From contig JADGDR010000009.1 in NCBI GenBank assembly GCA_016744795.1, positions 33,397 to 97,396 of the forward strand: a DNA stretch of 64,000 nt. The letters are read 5' to 3'. Position 1 is the stretch's first letter, and each line of letters opens with the position of its first letter. The position numbers were made by a program, and so were the translations under genes. A model generated the notes under the pieces. That model worked only from the letters and a program-made list of their open reading frames with translations, was not told the DNA's origin and did no database searches. This document shows positions 48,006 through 56,746 of the stretch, in pieces. The DNA comes from Sulfurospirillum sp. (GTDB lineage: Bacteria; Campylobacterota; Campylobacteria; Campylobacterales; Sulfurospirillaceae).

Positions 48006-49259
48006 ATGAAAACTATATTTATTCTTTGTCTATTTCTTTCTGTAAGTTTATTTGCAAAAATACAAACTACATATTTAGTAGTCGATGGTATTGGACAGAC
48101 TAAAACGGCTGCCATTAAAAATGCTTTAATAGAAGCCATAAATCAGACTCAAGGCATCAAAATTACTTCTAAAAGAGAGTATCTTAAAGTAATAAATGAA
48201 ACTGGTTCATTAAGTGTGGGTGAAAGTAGACATTCTATTAGCATATCTGAAAAATCAAAAAAATTAATTACAGAAGCTACAAGAGGGTTTATCAAAAATT
48301 ATTCAATTGTTAATTCAAGTAAGAATTCAAACACTTGGAATGTTAAATTAAAGATTAAAACCTTAAAATACAAAACACCAGGATTTAATCCAAATAAAAG
48401 AAGAAAAATAGCTATAATTCCCTTGGAATATAAGAGAAATTACAGTGTTCTTAGTAAAACTGAGTCAGGTAAAGTAATTTCAAAAAGACTTACACAGTCT
48501 TTAGTAAGCAAGATAACACAATCAAGAAAATTTACAGTATTAGATAGAGAAAATAGTAAATACTATGAAGATGAAAAAAACTTTATACTCTCAGGAAATT
48601 CTGGAAAAAATGAGTTGCTAAAACTTGGTCAAAGATTAGGTGTTGATTATTTACTAGTGGGACAAATACTAAATTTTTCAATTAAAGACAGAACTGAACA
48701 CAATAATATAGGAGTTCCTGAAAAATCTCAATTAATGTGTAATGCAACAATATCGTACAGAATACTTGCCATGGCAACTCAGCAAATTAAGTGGAGTGAA
48801 ACTGTTTCAAGAGAATTCATGATTGTACCAAATCAAAATTCTATCGAGGCATTGCTTGAAAATGTTAATCATAAAATAACTGATGTCATTTTATCAAATA
48901 TACTGGAAAACATTTATCCATTAAAGATTGTTTTAGTAACCCCAAGTAGTGTTATTGTCAATCAAGGTGGTAAGAGTATTAGCAAAGGAACTATTTTTAA
49001 AGTTTATAAAAAGGCTAAAAGACTAGTTGATCCATATACTAAAGAATTTTTAGGATATGAGGAGATTAAAGTTGGTGAAATTGTGATAACAAAGGTAGAT
49101 CCAAAAGTCTCTTATGCAAGAGTGAAATATGGAAAAGTTTTAAAAAATATGATTTTACGAAGAGTAAAATCTGATGTAAATAACAAATTCCATAGTGAAG
49201 GTGAAGGCCTAAGTGATGTTAAAATAAAAGAGAATGGAGGGGTAGTTTTACCCTTTTAA
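48006..49259 (+). CDS. CsgG/FlgT-like exported protein
   Basis: 417 residues with a signal peptide (about 1-18). An N-terminal domain at about 20-110 ('VVDGIGQTKTAAIKNALIEA') and a C-terminal domain at about 310-395 resemble the N- and C-domains of Vibrio FlgT. The middle (about 135-290, 'RRKIAIIPLEYKR', 'LGVDYLLVGQIL') is a CsgG/TolB-N-like domain. FlgT builds the flagellar H-ring; CsgG forms outer-membrane secretion pores. There is no lipobox, which argues against a true CsgG pore. A terminator follows. Confidence 0.75.
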   Translation: MKTIFILCLFLSVSLFAKIQTTYLVVDGIGQTKTAAIKNALIEAINQTQGIKITSKREYLKVINETGSLSVGESRHSISISEKSKKLITEATRGFIKNYSIVNSSKNSNTWNVKLKIKTLKYKTPGFNPNKRRKIAIIPLEYKRNYSVLSKTESGKVISKRLTQSLVSKITQSRKFTVLDRENSKYYEDEKNFILSGNSGKNELLKLGQRLGVDYLLVGQILNFSIKDRTEHNNIGVPEKSQLMCNATISYRILAMATQQIKWSETVSREFMIVPNQNSIEALLENVNHKITDVILSNILENIYPLKIVLVTPSSVIVNQGGKSISKGTIFKVYKKAKRLVDPYTKEFLGYEEIKVGEIVITKVDPKVSYARVKYGKVLKNMILRRVKSDVNNKFHSEGEGLSDVKIKENGGVVLPF

Positions 49260-49269
49260 TATTAAGTAG

Positions 49270-49304
49270 GAACCAAATTTTGCTTATAGCATTAATTTTG
49301 GTTC
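49270..49304 (+). terminator. Terminator of the envelope operon
   Basis: An 8-bp stem GAACCAAA/TTTGGTTC with a 19-nt loop, followed by CTTTCCTT. It is weak but correctly placed 10 bp after the last gene. Confidence 0.5.
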
Positions 49305-49329
49305 TTTCCTTAGTAAAGGAGATATTTCT

Positions 49330-49339
49330 TTACATGTAA
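49330..49339. repeat. TTACATGTAA palindrome, intergenic after the envelope operon
   Basis: Exact copy in the 161-bp gap before the DUF507 gene. It is the only exact copy between 40,178 and 61,009. Confidence 0.8.
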
Positions 49340-49420
49340 ACAACTTTTCTGTGACAAAGCAGATATTTACCTTATATTGGATAAACTGATAAAAATTCTA
49401 ATGTAAGGTCTATTAGTATA

Positions 49421-49975
49421 ATGAAAATCAGATTACCCCATGCACCATATATTGCAAATAAAATAGCTATCGATTTGCTAAATAGTGGTTTTGTAACACT
49501 TCAAAGTGGATTAGAACCAGTAGTAAAAGCAGCACAAGAGTTGATAGAAGAAGATATAAATAAAGAGATGTCACTCGAAGAAAGAGTTGCAGAAATTTTA
49601 GATGATAACGAAGATGATATGGAGTTTATGCAAGTAGATAGACGTAATATGTTTTGGCTTATCAAAAAAAAGTTGGCTAAAGAGTATGAAGTAGTTCTTT
49701 CATATGAAGATAGATATAGCGACTTAGCCCATAGAATTATGGAAAAGATTTGGAAAGATGATCTTGTTGAGTATACAGTTGCAGAAAATCGCATAAAAAA
49801 CATTATATACACTGCTATGGAAAGTTATATAGAAAGTTTTGAAGATGTTGAAGAAATAGTTGCTGAAAAGATAACTCATTATAAAAGAAAATTAATCCCA
49901 GGAAGTCCTGAGTATGATTTAGTTTTTGAAAGACTTTATGAAGAAGAGTTAAGAAAAAAAGGTTTATTACTATGA
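49421..49975 (+). CDS. DUF507 family protein
   Basis: 184 residues, cytoplasmic and acidic, with 'MKIRLPHAPYIANKIA' at the start and the helical 'DRRNMFWLIKKKLAKEY' region. The family has about 90-residue units, and here two appear joined. Function unknown. The stop overlaps carA by 4 bp, so it is expressed with pyrimidine/arginine synthesis genes. Confidence 0.75.
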   Translation: MKIRLPHAPYIANKIAIDLLNSGFVTLQSGLEPVVKAAQELIEEDINKEMSLEERVAEILDDNEDDMEFMQVDRRNMFWLIKKKLAKEYEVVLSYEDRYSDLAHRIMEKIWKDDLVEYTVAENRIKNIIYTAMESYIESFEDVEEIVAEKITHYKRKLIPGSPEYDLVFERLYEEELRKKGLLL

Positions 49976-51102
49976 GTCTAAAACCTATTTGGATATACTT
50001 TGAGAATGGTGTATTTATGGAAGCAAAAAGTTTTGGATACGATGGAACAAAAGTCGGTGAAATAGTATTTAATACCTCTATGAGTGGATATCAAGAAATC
50101 ATGAGTGATCCAAGTTATGCTGGACAATTTGTAGTTTTTACTATGCCTGAAATTGGTATTGTTGGAACTAATGATGATGATATGGAGAGCAAAACCATCC
50201 ATGCAAGTGGAATGTTTGTTAGAAACTTCAACGAAGAAGCATCAAACTTTCGTTCAACTTCATCTTTAAGTCAGTTTTTAAATACACATAATAGTTTAGG
50301 TATTTGTGATATAGATACAAGATATCTTACAAAGCTTATAAGAGATGGTGGACCACAGATGATGGTAGCTTCTACTGAAGTTTGTGATAAAAATGAGTTA
50401 AAAAAGATACTTGAAAGTACGCCACGCATTGAAGAGGTAAATTATATAGAAAAAGTTAGTACAAAAGATAGATACACTCATACAACAGCTGCTTGGGATG
50501 ATACAAAGTTAGAGTATAAAACGGCTGTTGCTCATCTTGGTAAAAAGATAGTTGCAATTGATTTTGGAGTAAAGAAAAATATTTTAAATGAACTTAGTGA
50601 AGTTGGTTTAGAAGTTGAAGTAGTACCGTTTGATTTTGATGTAGAAGAGTTAATAAGTCGCTATGAAAGTAAAGATATTCATGGAGTTTTTTTATCAAAC
50701 GGACCTGGTGACCCTCTTATATTAAAAGATGAAGCAAAAAAAGTAAAAAAACTTATAGAAGCAAAAGTCTCTATATTTGCTATTTGTTTAGGACATCAGT
50801 TGCTATCAATTGCGCATGGTCATCCAACATATAAATTGAAATTTGGACAACATGGTGGTAACCACCCAGTTAAAAATCAAGATTCTAAAGTAGTAGAAAT
50901 AACAGCACAAAACCATAATTATAATGTTCCTGATTCAGTTTGTAGTATTGCTAAAGTTACTCATATAAATTTATTTGACAATACTATAGAGGGTTTAGAT
51001 TATATTGATGAACCTATATTCTCAATACAACATCACCCTGAAGCTAGTCCTGGACCACATGATAGCAAATATATATTTGAAGAGTTTGCAAAAAGACTTT
51101 AA
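49972..51102 (+). CDS. carA: Carbamoyl-phosphate synthase small (glutaminase) subunit
   Basis: Hydrolyses glutamine and passes ammonia to CarB for carbamoyl phosphate, the precursor of pyrimidines and arginine. 376 residues with an N-terminal CarA domain and a C-terminal class I glutaminase: 'SNGPGDP', nucleophile Cys in 'AICLGHQLL', His and Glu in 'IQHHPEASPGP'. carB is not adjacent within this window. Confidence 0.97.
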   Translation: MSLKPIWIYFENGVFMEAKSFGYDGTKVGEIVFNTSMSGYQEIMSDPSYAGQFVVFTMPEIGIVGTNDDDMESKTIHASGMFVRNFNEEASNFRSTSSLSQFLNTHNSLGICDIDTRYLTKLIRDGGPQMMVASTEVCDKNELKKILESTPRIEEVNYIEKVSTKDRYTHTTAAWDDTKLEYKTAVAHLGKKIVAIDFGVKKNILNELSEVGLEVEVVPFDFDVEELISRYESKDIHGVFLSNGPGDPLILKDEAKKVKKLIEAKVSIFAICLGHQLLSIAHGHPTYKLKFGQHGGNHPVKNQDSKVVEITAQNHNYNVPDSVCSIAKVTHINLFDNTIEGLDYIDEPIFSIQHHPEASPGPHDSKYIFEEFAKRL

Positions 51103-51105
51103 TGC

Positions 51106-52347
51106 ATGAAATTAGCACAATACAAAAGGGCAATTGAGCAGAGTAACATTGTTTCAAAAACTAATTTGGACGGTATTATCACTTTTGTAAATGATGAGTT
51201 TTGTAATATATCTGGTTTTAGTAGAGAAGAACTTATAGGGCAAAACCACAATATCATAAGGCACCCTGATGTTCCTAAAGAGGTCTTTCAAAAACTTTGG
51301 GATACCATTAAAGAAAAAAAGACATATATATCTACAGTAAAAAATAGAGCAAAAGATGGAACAACTTTTTATGTAAATACCACTGTTATCCCAATGCTTA
51401 ATGTAGATGGTGAGATAGAAGAGTTTATAGCTATTAGATATAATGTAACGAGTAGTATAGCGTTAACAAAGAGTTTACAACAAAAAGAGGAAGAACTTGA
51501 GTTTCTTAATGCAACACTTGAAGATAGAGTAAAAAAACAGACAAAAGAGCTAAGAAAACTTAATATTACTCTTGAAAAAAGAATTAAGAAAGAAGTAAAA
51601 AAAAATAGAGATAAAGATAGGGTTCTTTTCCAGCAATCACGTCTTGCCGCAATGGGGGAGATGATAGGAAATATAGCTCACCAATGGAGACAACCTCTTA
51701 GTGAATTAGGCATCATTCTTTATAAGATGAAAAAGACATATAAAAAGCACTCTGAGAAGAATGATTTAGATTACTTTGAAAGTTATGAAGACTCTAAAAA
51801 TGTCATTAAGAAGATGAGTGATACTATAGATGATTTTAGAAACTTTTTTAACCCTCATCGTCCTAGTGTAGCGTTTTGTATAAAAAGTGCACTTGATGAT
51901 GCAATGCTTGTTATGCAAGGAACACTTCAACGTCATGAGATAAAATTAAAAGTAAATGTTAAAGATAAAGTATGTATAAAAGGGTATTTAAGTGAGTTTT
52001 CGCAAGTACTTATAAATCTATTAAATAATTCAAAAGATGCTTTCAATCAAAATGTGACTGACAACAGAGTGATACATTTAGAAATACAGAAGATTGATGT
52101 AAATTATGCTATGATTAGCTTTAAAGACAATGCTGGTGGTATTGAAAAAGATATTTTAGATAAGATTTTTGAACCATATTTCACAACCAAACATGCAAGC
52201 ATGGGAACAGGATTAGGTCTTTATATGAGTAGAATGATTATTCAAAATAGTATGGGTGGAACGTTAGAAGCAAAGAATTCTAATGATGGAGCGTGCTTTT
52301 TTATTAAAGTTCCAGTGTGCGCAGATAAGGAGAAGTGTAATGGGTAA
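51106..52347 (+). CDS. PAS-domain sensor histidine kinase
   Basis: 413 residues with no membrane segments, so cytoplasmic sensing. PAS domain at about 1-115, of Aer-like type ('[20 protein letters not shown]' and 'IIRHPDVP'). A coiled coil follows (about 120-175). The HisKA H-box is '[14 protein letters not shown]', and the HATPase has N-box '[12 protein letters not shown]', 'KDNAGGI' and '[10 protein letters not shown]'. It overlaps the response regulator gene. Aer-type PAS domains often bind FAD and sense redox or oxygen, which fits its position just upstream of the cbb3 oxidase operon. Confidence 0.92.
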   Translation: MKLAQYKRAIEQSNIVSKTNLDGIITFVNDEFCNISGFSREELIGQNHNIIRHPDVPKEVFQKLWDTIKEKKTYISTVKNRAKDGTTFYVNTTVIPMLNVDGEIEEFIAIRYNVTSSIALTKSLQQKEEELEFLNATLEDRVKKQTKELRKLNITLEKRIKKEVKKNRDKDRVLFQQSRLAAMGEMIGNIAHQWRQPLSELGIILYKMKKTYKKHSEKNDLDYFESYEDSKNVIKKMSDTIDDFRNFFNPHRPSVAFCIKSALDDAMLVMQGTLQRHEIKLKVNVKDKVCIKGYLSEFSQVLINLLNNSKDAFNQNVTDNRVIHLEIQKIDVNYAMISFKDNAGGIEKDILDKIFEPYFTTKHASMGTGLGLYMSRMIIQNSMGGTLEAKNSNDGACFFIKVPVCADKEKCNG

Positions 52348-53017
52348 ATTGGACAGTTTAACAATACTGTTTGTAGAAGACGAGAAAGAACTAAGAGTTG
52401 CTTTGGAAAGTGCTATCGGTGATGAGTTTGCTAAGTTTGTAGTCGCTCGTGATGGAGATGATGGATTAAAAAAGTTTAAAAAATTTAAACCAGATATTGT
52501 TATAACTGATATAATGATGCCTATTCGTGATGGATTGGAAATGGCAAGAGATATAAAACATATATCTCGAGAAACACCTATTATAGTTTTGAGTGCATTT
52601 AGTGAAAAAGAGAGACTTTTAAAAGCCATAGATGTAGGTATAGATAAGTATCTTATCAAACCAATAGATCCAGATGAGCTAATGTTAAGTGTAAATTATA
52701 TTGCAGATGAATTACTTTCATTAGATAAAGTGGTAGAACTTGGTAGTGGATATCAATTTGACAAGAGTAGAAAAGTTCTTATAAAAAAAGGAGAAACAAT
52801 CTCTCTGACGAAAAAAGAGCTATTGTTTATATCGATTTTAGTAAGAAACCTTGGAGCATTTGTACTTCACGAAGAGATCAAAAAGCATGTTTGGACAAAT
52901 AGAAACGTTACAGATGCTGCTATTCGTACCTTTATAAAAAGAGTTCGTGAAAAAACAGGAAAAGAGTTTATTAAAAATGTTCCTGGACTTGGGTACAAAA
53001 TAAATAGTGACGTTTGA
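52340..53017 (+). CDS. OmpR-family response regulator
   Basis: 225 residues. Receiver domain at about 1-120 with the acidic pair in 'LFVEDEKEL', the phospho-acceptor Asp in 'VITDIMMP' and Lys in 'KYLIKP'. A C-terminal winged helix follows at about 130-225. The ATG at 52340 is used, 8 bp inside the kinase 3' end with AAGGAGAAG upstream; an earlier in-frame ATG would overlap the kinase by 65 bp and add a non-family extension. The cognate kinase is the preceding gene. Confidence 0.92.
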   Translation: MGKLDSLTILFVEDEKELRVALESAIGDEFAKFVVARDGDDGLKKFKKFKPDIVITDIMMPIRDGLEMARDIKHISRETPIIVLSAFSEKERLLKAIDVGIDKYLIKPIDPDELMLSVNYIADELLSLDKVVELGSGYQFDKSRKVLIKKGETISLTKKELLFISILVRNLGAFVLHEEIKKHVWTNRNVTDAAIRTFIKRVREKTGKEFIKNVPGLGYKINSDV

Positions 53018-53024
53018 ATAGATA

Positions 53025-53048
53025 GTCTACATCATATTTCATGTAGAC
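53025..53048 (+). terminator. Hairpin after the two-component genes
   Basis: An 8-bp perfect stem GTCTACAT/ATGTAGAC with an 8-nt loop, 8 bp after the regulator stop. There is no T-tract, so it may only attenuate or stabilise the 3' end. Confidence 0.45.
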
Positions 53049-53129
53049 CTACTTCCCTTAAAAATTATTTAAAAATAACTATTTAATACAAATTTAATCT
53101 TATTAAGCTTTCTTGTATTGTTTATATAC

Positions 53130-53135
53130 TATAAT
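53130..53135 (+). promoter_or_regulatory. Probable ccoN -10 element
   Basis: A perfect TATAAT 53 bp before the ccoN start, in strongly AT-rich DNA with no clear -35. Confidence 0.45.
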
Positions 53136-53143
53136 TTCATCAA

Positions 53144-53165
53144 TTATGTGATATTTATGTGACAT
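53144..53165 (+). promoter_or_regulatory. Tandem 11-bp direct repeat upstream of ccoN
   Basis: TTATGTGATAT followed directly by TTATGTGACAT, 10 of 11 identical, ending 11 bp before the ccoN ribosome-binding site. Two repeats with an 11-bp period are the classic footprint of OmpR/PhoB-type dimers. It lies about 8 bp after the -10, which would make it a repressor-type or leader site unless another promoter is used. Confidence 0.4.
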
Positions 53166-53187
53166 AAACTACAATTAGGAGGAATTG

Positions 53188-54654
53188 ATGCAGTCTAGTA
53201 ATATGATTAACTACGACTATTCAGTTGCAAAGCTCTTTACGATTGCCACTATAGTTTTTGGTATCGTAGGGATGACAATAGGTGTTCTTATAGCTTTTCA
53301 GATGGCTTACCCAGAGTTAAATAATTTAGCTGGTGAGTATGGTACATTTGGTAGACTTAGGCCCCTTCATACTGATACGGTTATCTTTGGCTTCATTTTA
53401 AGTGGAGTTTGGGCAACTTGGTACTATATAGGACAAAGAGTACTTAAAGTCTCAATGGCTGAATCGCCATTTTTGATGATTTTGGGTAAGCTTCATTTTT
53501 GGTTATATATACTTGGTGTTGTTGCTGTTGTTGTAACACTGTTTATGGGAATTACAACTTCCAAAGAGTATGCAGAGTTTGAGTGGCCTATCGATATAGC
53601 TATCGTTATAGTATGGGTTATTTGGGGAATGAGTATTTTTGGTTTAATAGGAATTAGAAGAGAAAAAACACTTTATATATCAGTTTGGTATTATATAGCA
53701 ACTTTTCTTGGTGTTGCTATGCTTTACTTATTTAATAACATGGAAGTTCCAACTTACTTAGTAACTGGACTTGGAGATTGGTGGCATTCAGTTTCAATGT
53801 ATGCAGGTACTAATGATGCTATGGTTCAATGGTGGTATGGGCACAATGCAGTTGCATTTGTTTTTACTGTACCAATTATAGCTATGATTTATTACTTTTT
53901 GCCAAAAGAGTCTGGTCAACCAATATTTTCATATAAGCTTTCACTTCTCAGTTTTTGGGGATTAATGTTTGTTTATCTTTGGGCAGGTGGTCACCATTTA
54001 CTTTATTCAACTGTTCCTGATTGGGTACAGACTATGGGTTCTATCTTCTCAGTTGTTTTAATTCTTCCTTCATGGGGTAGTGCTATTAATATGCTTCTTA
54101 CTATGAAAGGTGAGTGGCAACAATTAAAAGAGAATCCTTTAATCAAATTTATGGTTTTAGCTTCAACTTTCTATATGTTCTCAACACTTGAAGGTCCTAT
54201 TCAAGCAATTAAATCTGTAAATGCTTTAGCGCATTTTACTGATTGGATTCCTGGACACGTTCATGATGGAACTTTAGGTTGGGTTGGATTTATGATAATA
54301 GCAGCGCTTTTACATATGGCTCCAAGAATGTATAAAAGAGAAATTTATAGTAAAAAGTTGTTAGAGTTACAGTTTTGGCTTCAAACTACTGGTATAGTTC
54401 TATATTTCTCAAGTATGTGGATAGCTGGTATAACTCAAGGTATGATGTGGAGAGCAACAGATCAGTATGGTAACTTAGCTTACTCATTTATTGATACTGT
54501 AACCGTATTACATCCTTACTACACTATTAGAGGTGTTGGTGGGTTGTTCTATTTAGTTGGTTTCTTTATGTTTGCATATAATTTTTATAAAACTATGACT
54601 GCAAGCAAAGTGATTGGGGAAGAACCTCAAAGCACTTCGCCTATGGCAGCTTAA
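53188..54654 (+). CDS. ccoN: Cytochrome c oxidase, cbb3-type, subunit I
   Basis: The catalytic haem-copper subunit of the high-affinity oxygen reductase. 488 residues, 12 predicted membrane helices. Conserved His clusters are seen in 'LRPLHTDTVIFGF', 'WWYGHNAVAF', 'GGHHLLYS' and 'IPGHVHDGTLG'. ATG 53188 is chosen over the TTG 3 bp upstream because of the AGGAGG at 53177-53182. It is the first gene of the ccoNOQP operon. Confidence 0.97.
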   Translation: MQSSNMINYDYSVAKLFTIATIVFGIVGMTIGVLIAFQMAYPELNNLAGEYGTFGRLRPLHTDTVIFGFILSGVWATWYYIGQRVLKVSMAESPFLMILGKLHFWLYILGVVAVVVTLFMGITTSKEYAEFEWPIDIAIVIVWVIWGMSIFGLIGIRREKTLYISVWYYIATFLGVAMLYLFNNMEVPTYLVTGLGDWWHSVSMYAGTNDAMVQWWYGHNAVAFVFTVPIIAMIYYFLPKESGQPIFSYKLSLLSFWGLMFVYLWAGGHHLLYSTVPDWVQTMGSIFSVVLILPSWGSAINMLLTMKGEWQQLKENPLIKFMVLASTFYMFSTLEGPIQAIKSVNALAHFTDWIPGHVHDGTLGWVGFMIIAALLHMAPRMYKREIYSKKLLELQFWLQTTGIVLYFSSMWIAGITQGMMWRATDQYGNLAYSFIDTVTVLHPYYTIRGVGGLFYLVGFFMFAYNFYKTMTASKVIGEEPQSTSPMAA

Positions 54655-54669
54655 AAGGAGGAGAGTAAA

Positions 54670-55335
54670 ATGTTTCATTGGTTAGAAAAAAATCCATTCT
54701 TTTTTGCAGTAGGTATATTTGTTGTTATTGCTTATGCGGGTGTTATTACTATATTACCAGATTTTATGAATAGTGCTAGACCAGTAGTAGGTACTAAACC
54801 TTATACAGTATTGCAACTTGCAGGAAGACATGTCTATATTAAAGATAGTTGTAATGCCTGTCATTCTCAGCTAATTCGTCCTTTTAAATCAGAGACAGAC
54901 CGTTATGGTATGTATTCTTTAAGTGGAGAATATGCTTATGATAGACCTTTTCTTTGGGGTTCAAAGAGAACTGGTCCAGATTTAATGAGAGTTGGAAATT
55001 ACAGAACGACTGATTGGCATGAACATCATATGCTAGACCCAGCTAGCGTGGTTCCAGGTTCAATAATGCCGCATTACAAACATATGTTTAGTAATGAAGC
55101 AGATATAGAGACAGCATATGCTGAAGCTCTTACGGTGAAGAAAGTATTTAATACTCCTTATGACGAAGCAGGTATGCCTAAACTAGGAACTTTTGATGAG
55201 TCAAAAAAAATAGTATTAGCTGAAGCTAAAGCTATTGTTGATGATATGAAAAGTCCAGAAGTAAAAGAAGCATTTGCAAAAGGTAAGATTAAAGAAATCG
55301 TTGCGATAATAGCATATCTAAATAGCTTAAAATAA
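54670..55335 (+). CDS. ccoO: Cytochrome c oxidase, cbb3-type, subunit II (monohaem cytochrome c)
   Basis: 221 residues: an N-terminal membrane anchor (about 8-30) and one haem c site 'CNACHSQLIRPF'. An axial Met is likely in 'GSIMPHYKHM'. It passes electrons from CcoP to CcoN. It lies 15 bp after ccoN with GGAGGAGAG as ribosome-binding site. Confidence 0.96.
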   Translation: MFHWLEKNPFFFAVGIFVVIAYAGVITILPDFMNSARPVVGTKPYTVLQLAGRHVYIKDSCNACHSQLIRPFKSETDRYGMYSLSGEYAYDRPFLWGSKRTGPDLMRVGNYRTTDWHEHHMLDPASVVPGSIMPHYKHMFSNEADIETAYAEALTVKKVFNTPYDEAGMPKLGTFDESKKIVLAEAKAIVDDMKSPEVKEAFAKGKIKEIVAIIAYLNSLK

Positions 55336-55345
55336 AGGTAAAACG

Positions 55346-55576
55346 GTGGAAATGGAAACAATAAGAGAGTTACAAGCTTATGGTTATGCGTTTGCAAGTG
55401 TCTTTTTTGCACTTATACTTTATGGATATGTATACCATCTATACACTTCTAAGAAAAAGGGTGGAACAGATTATGAAAAGTATTCGAATATGGCTTTAAA
55501 CGATGGTTTAGATGACACTCCAATTGAAAAAATTGAACCGTTACAAGAAGAGAAACAAATGAGGAGCAATAAATGA
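55346..55576 (+). CDS. ccoQ: Cytochrome c oxidase, cbb3-type, subunit IV
   Basis: 76 residues with a single membrane helix ('AFASVFFALILYGYVYHLY') and a charged C-terminal tail. GTG at 55346 has AAAGG 6 nt upstream and is preferred; ATG at 55352 is possible. CcoQ stabilises the complex. It overlaps ccoP by 4 bp. Confidence 0.85.
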   Translation: MEMETIRELQAYGYAFASVFFALILYGYVYHLYTSKKKGGTDYEKYSNMALNDGLDDTPIEKIEPLQEEKQMRSNK

Positions 55577-56418
55577 ATTGGCTAAATGATAATGTAAACT
55601 TATTAGCCCTTATAGGGGCTGCTGCAATTATTATTATCTCTGTTGTAGTTGTTGGAAAATACATAAAACAGATAAAAACAGATAAGAGTACGGGCGAATT
55701 AGCAGATGAGAATTGGGATGGCATAGGGGAATATAAAAATCCACTACCAATAGGTTGGGCTATTTCATTCCTGCTTTCAATAGCTTGGGCATTATGGTAT
55801 TTTCTTGCAGGATATCCATTAAATGGATATTCTCAAATTGGTGAGTATAATGAAGAAGTTGCAGCTTATAATACTAAGTTTGAGAGCAAATGGGCAAATC
55901 CTGACGAAGAGACTTTACTAGGTATGGGTGAGGGTGTATTTTTAGTACAATGTGCACCATGTCATGGAATCACTGGTGATGGAATTAATGGTAAAGCTGC
56001 GGATTTTACTGCGTGGGGAACTGAAAGTGCTTTAGTAGAGACAATACTAAAAGGTTCAAAAGGTATGAATTATCCACTTGGTGAGATGCCAGCAGGTTTA
56101 CTCGATAAGGATAGTGCAAAAGCAGTTGCAGCATATATGGTTGAAAAAGTTACTAAAACAGGTACTGCTAATCCAGATTTAGTTAGTATGGGAGAAGCTC
56201 TTTGGGCTACTTGTACTGCTTGTCATGGTGCTGATGCTAAAGGTATGGGTGGAAGTGCACCAGATATTTCAGCTTACGGTAAACCAGGATTTGTTGTAGA
56301 TGTTCTTAACCATGGTAAAAAAGGTTTTATTGGAAATATGCCATCATTTAATGATGGACGTTTGACTGATATCCAGAAGCTTGCTGTTGGTAAGTATGTT
56401 AACTCATTGACACAATAA
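55573..56418 (+). CDS. ccoP: Cytochrome c oxidase, cbb3-type, subunit III (dihaem cytochrome c)
   Basis: 281 residues with two N-terminal membrane segments (about 10-27 and 55-75) and two cytochrome c domains bearing 'CAPCHG' and 'CTACHG'. It receives electrons from soluble cytochrome c or the bc1 complex. Confidence 0.96.
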   Translation: MNWLNDNVNLLALIGAAAIIIISVVVVGKYIKQIKTDKSTGELADENWDGIGEYKNPLPIGWAISFLLSIAWALWYFLAGYPLNGYSQIGEYNEEVAAYNTKFESKWANPDEETLLGMGEGVFLVQCAPCHGITGDGINGKAADFTAWGTESALVETILKGSKGMNYPLGEMPAGLLDKDSAKAVAAYMVEKVTKTGTANPDLVSMGEALWATCTACHGADAKGMGGSAPDISAYGKPGFVVDVLNHGKKGFIGNMPSFNDGRLTDIQKLAVGKYVNSLTQ

Positions 56419-56426
56419 GGACTGTT

Positions 56427-56633
56427 ATGGATAATACAAATAGAAATGTCTTTGGACTAAATGGTATTGCAGGTATGTTAATAGCAACTGTGCTATTGAT
56501 AAGCATACTTGTTGTGTTGACTATATGGGGTTTAAAAGCTCAACAAGAAGTTGCAAATAAACCTTATGAGATTACAACTCCACAGGCAATAAAAATGGTC
56601 GACAAAGCAAATGCCGATCTTATAAAAAAGTAG
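56427..56633 (+). CDS. DUF4006-family small membrane protein of the cbb3 operon
   Basis: 68 residues, one membrane helix (about 14-36, 'GMLIATVLLISILVVLTIWG' in part). The family is typically found right behind ccoP in Campylobacterota, and its exact function is not established. It is 8 bp after ccoP. Confidence 0.75.
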   Translation: MDNTNRNVFGLNGIAGMLIATVLLISILVVLTIWGLKAQQEVANKPYEITTPQAIKMVDKANADLIKK

Positions 56634-56642
56634 GAGAGAGTT

Positions 56643-56744
56643 ATGGCAGAAAATATGGATAAAATAATCGTAGTAGCTCTTATAGCTATGGCTGCAGTCA
56701 CTGCTTGGGCAGTGCTAACGCCAAATCATCTGTTTATTGGTTAG
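56643..56744 (+). CDS. 33-residue single-span membrane protein in the cbb3 operon
   Basis: A short frame read directly from the sequence: it starts 'MAENMDKIIVV' and ends 'TPNHLFIG'. A hydrophobic helix runs over about residues 8-26. A good AGGAGAGAG ribosome-binding site lies 3 nt before the ATG, and the preceding DUF4006 gene ends 9 bp upstream. The combination of Shine-Dalgarno sequence, position and single helix argues that it is real. It may be a cbb3 accessory such as an assembly peptide, but no family is recognised. Confidence 0.6.
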   Translation: MAENMDKIIVVALIAMAAVTAWAVLTPNHLFIG

Positions 56745-56746
56745 AC

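Noticed and set aside
52283..52339. Longer start for the response regulator
   Set aside because: It would place 65 bp inside the kinase gene and add residues absent from receiver domains; the ATG at 52340 has a good ribosome-binding site.
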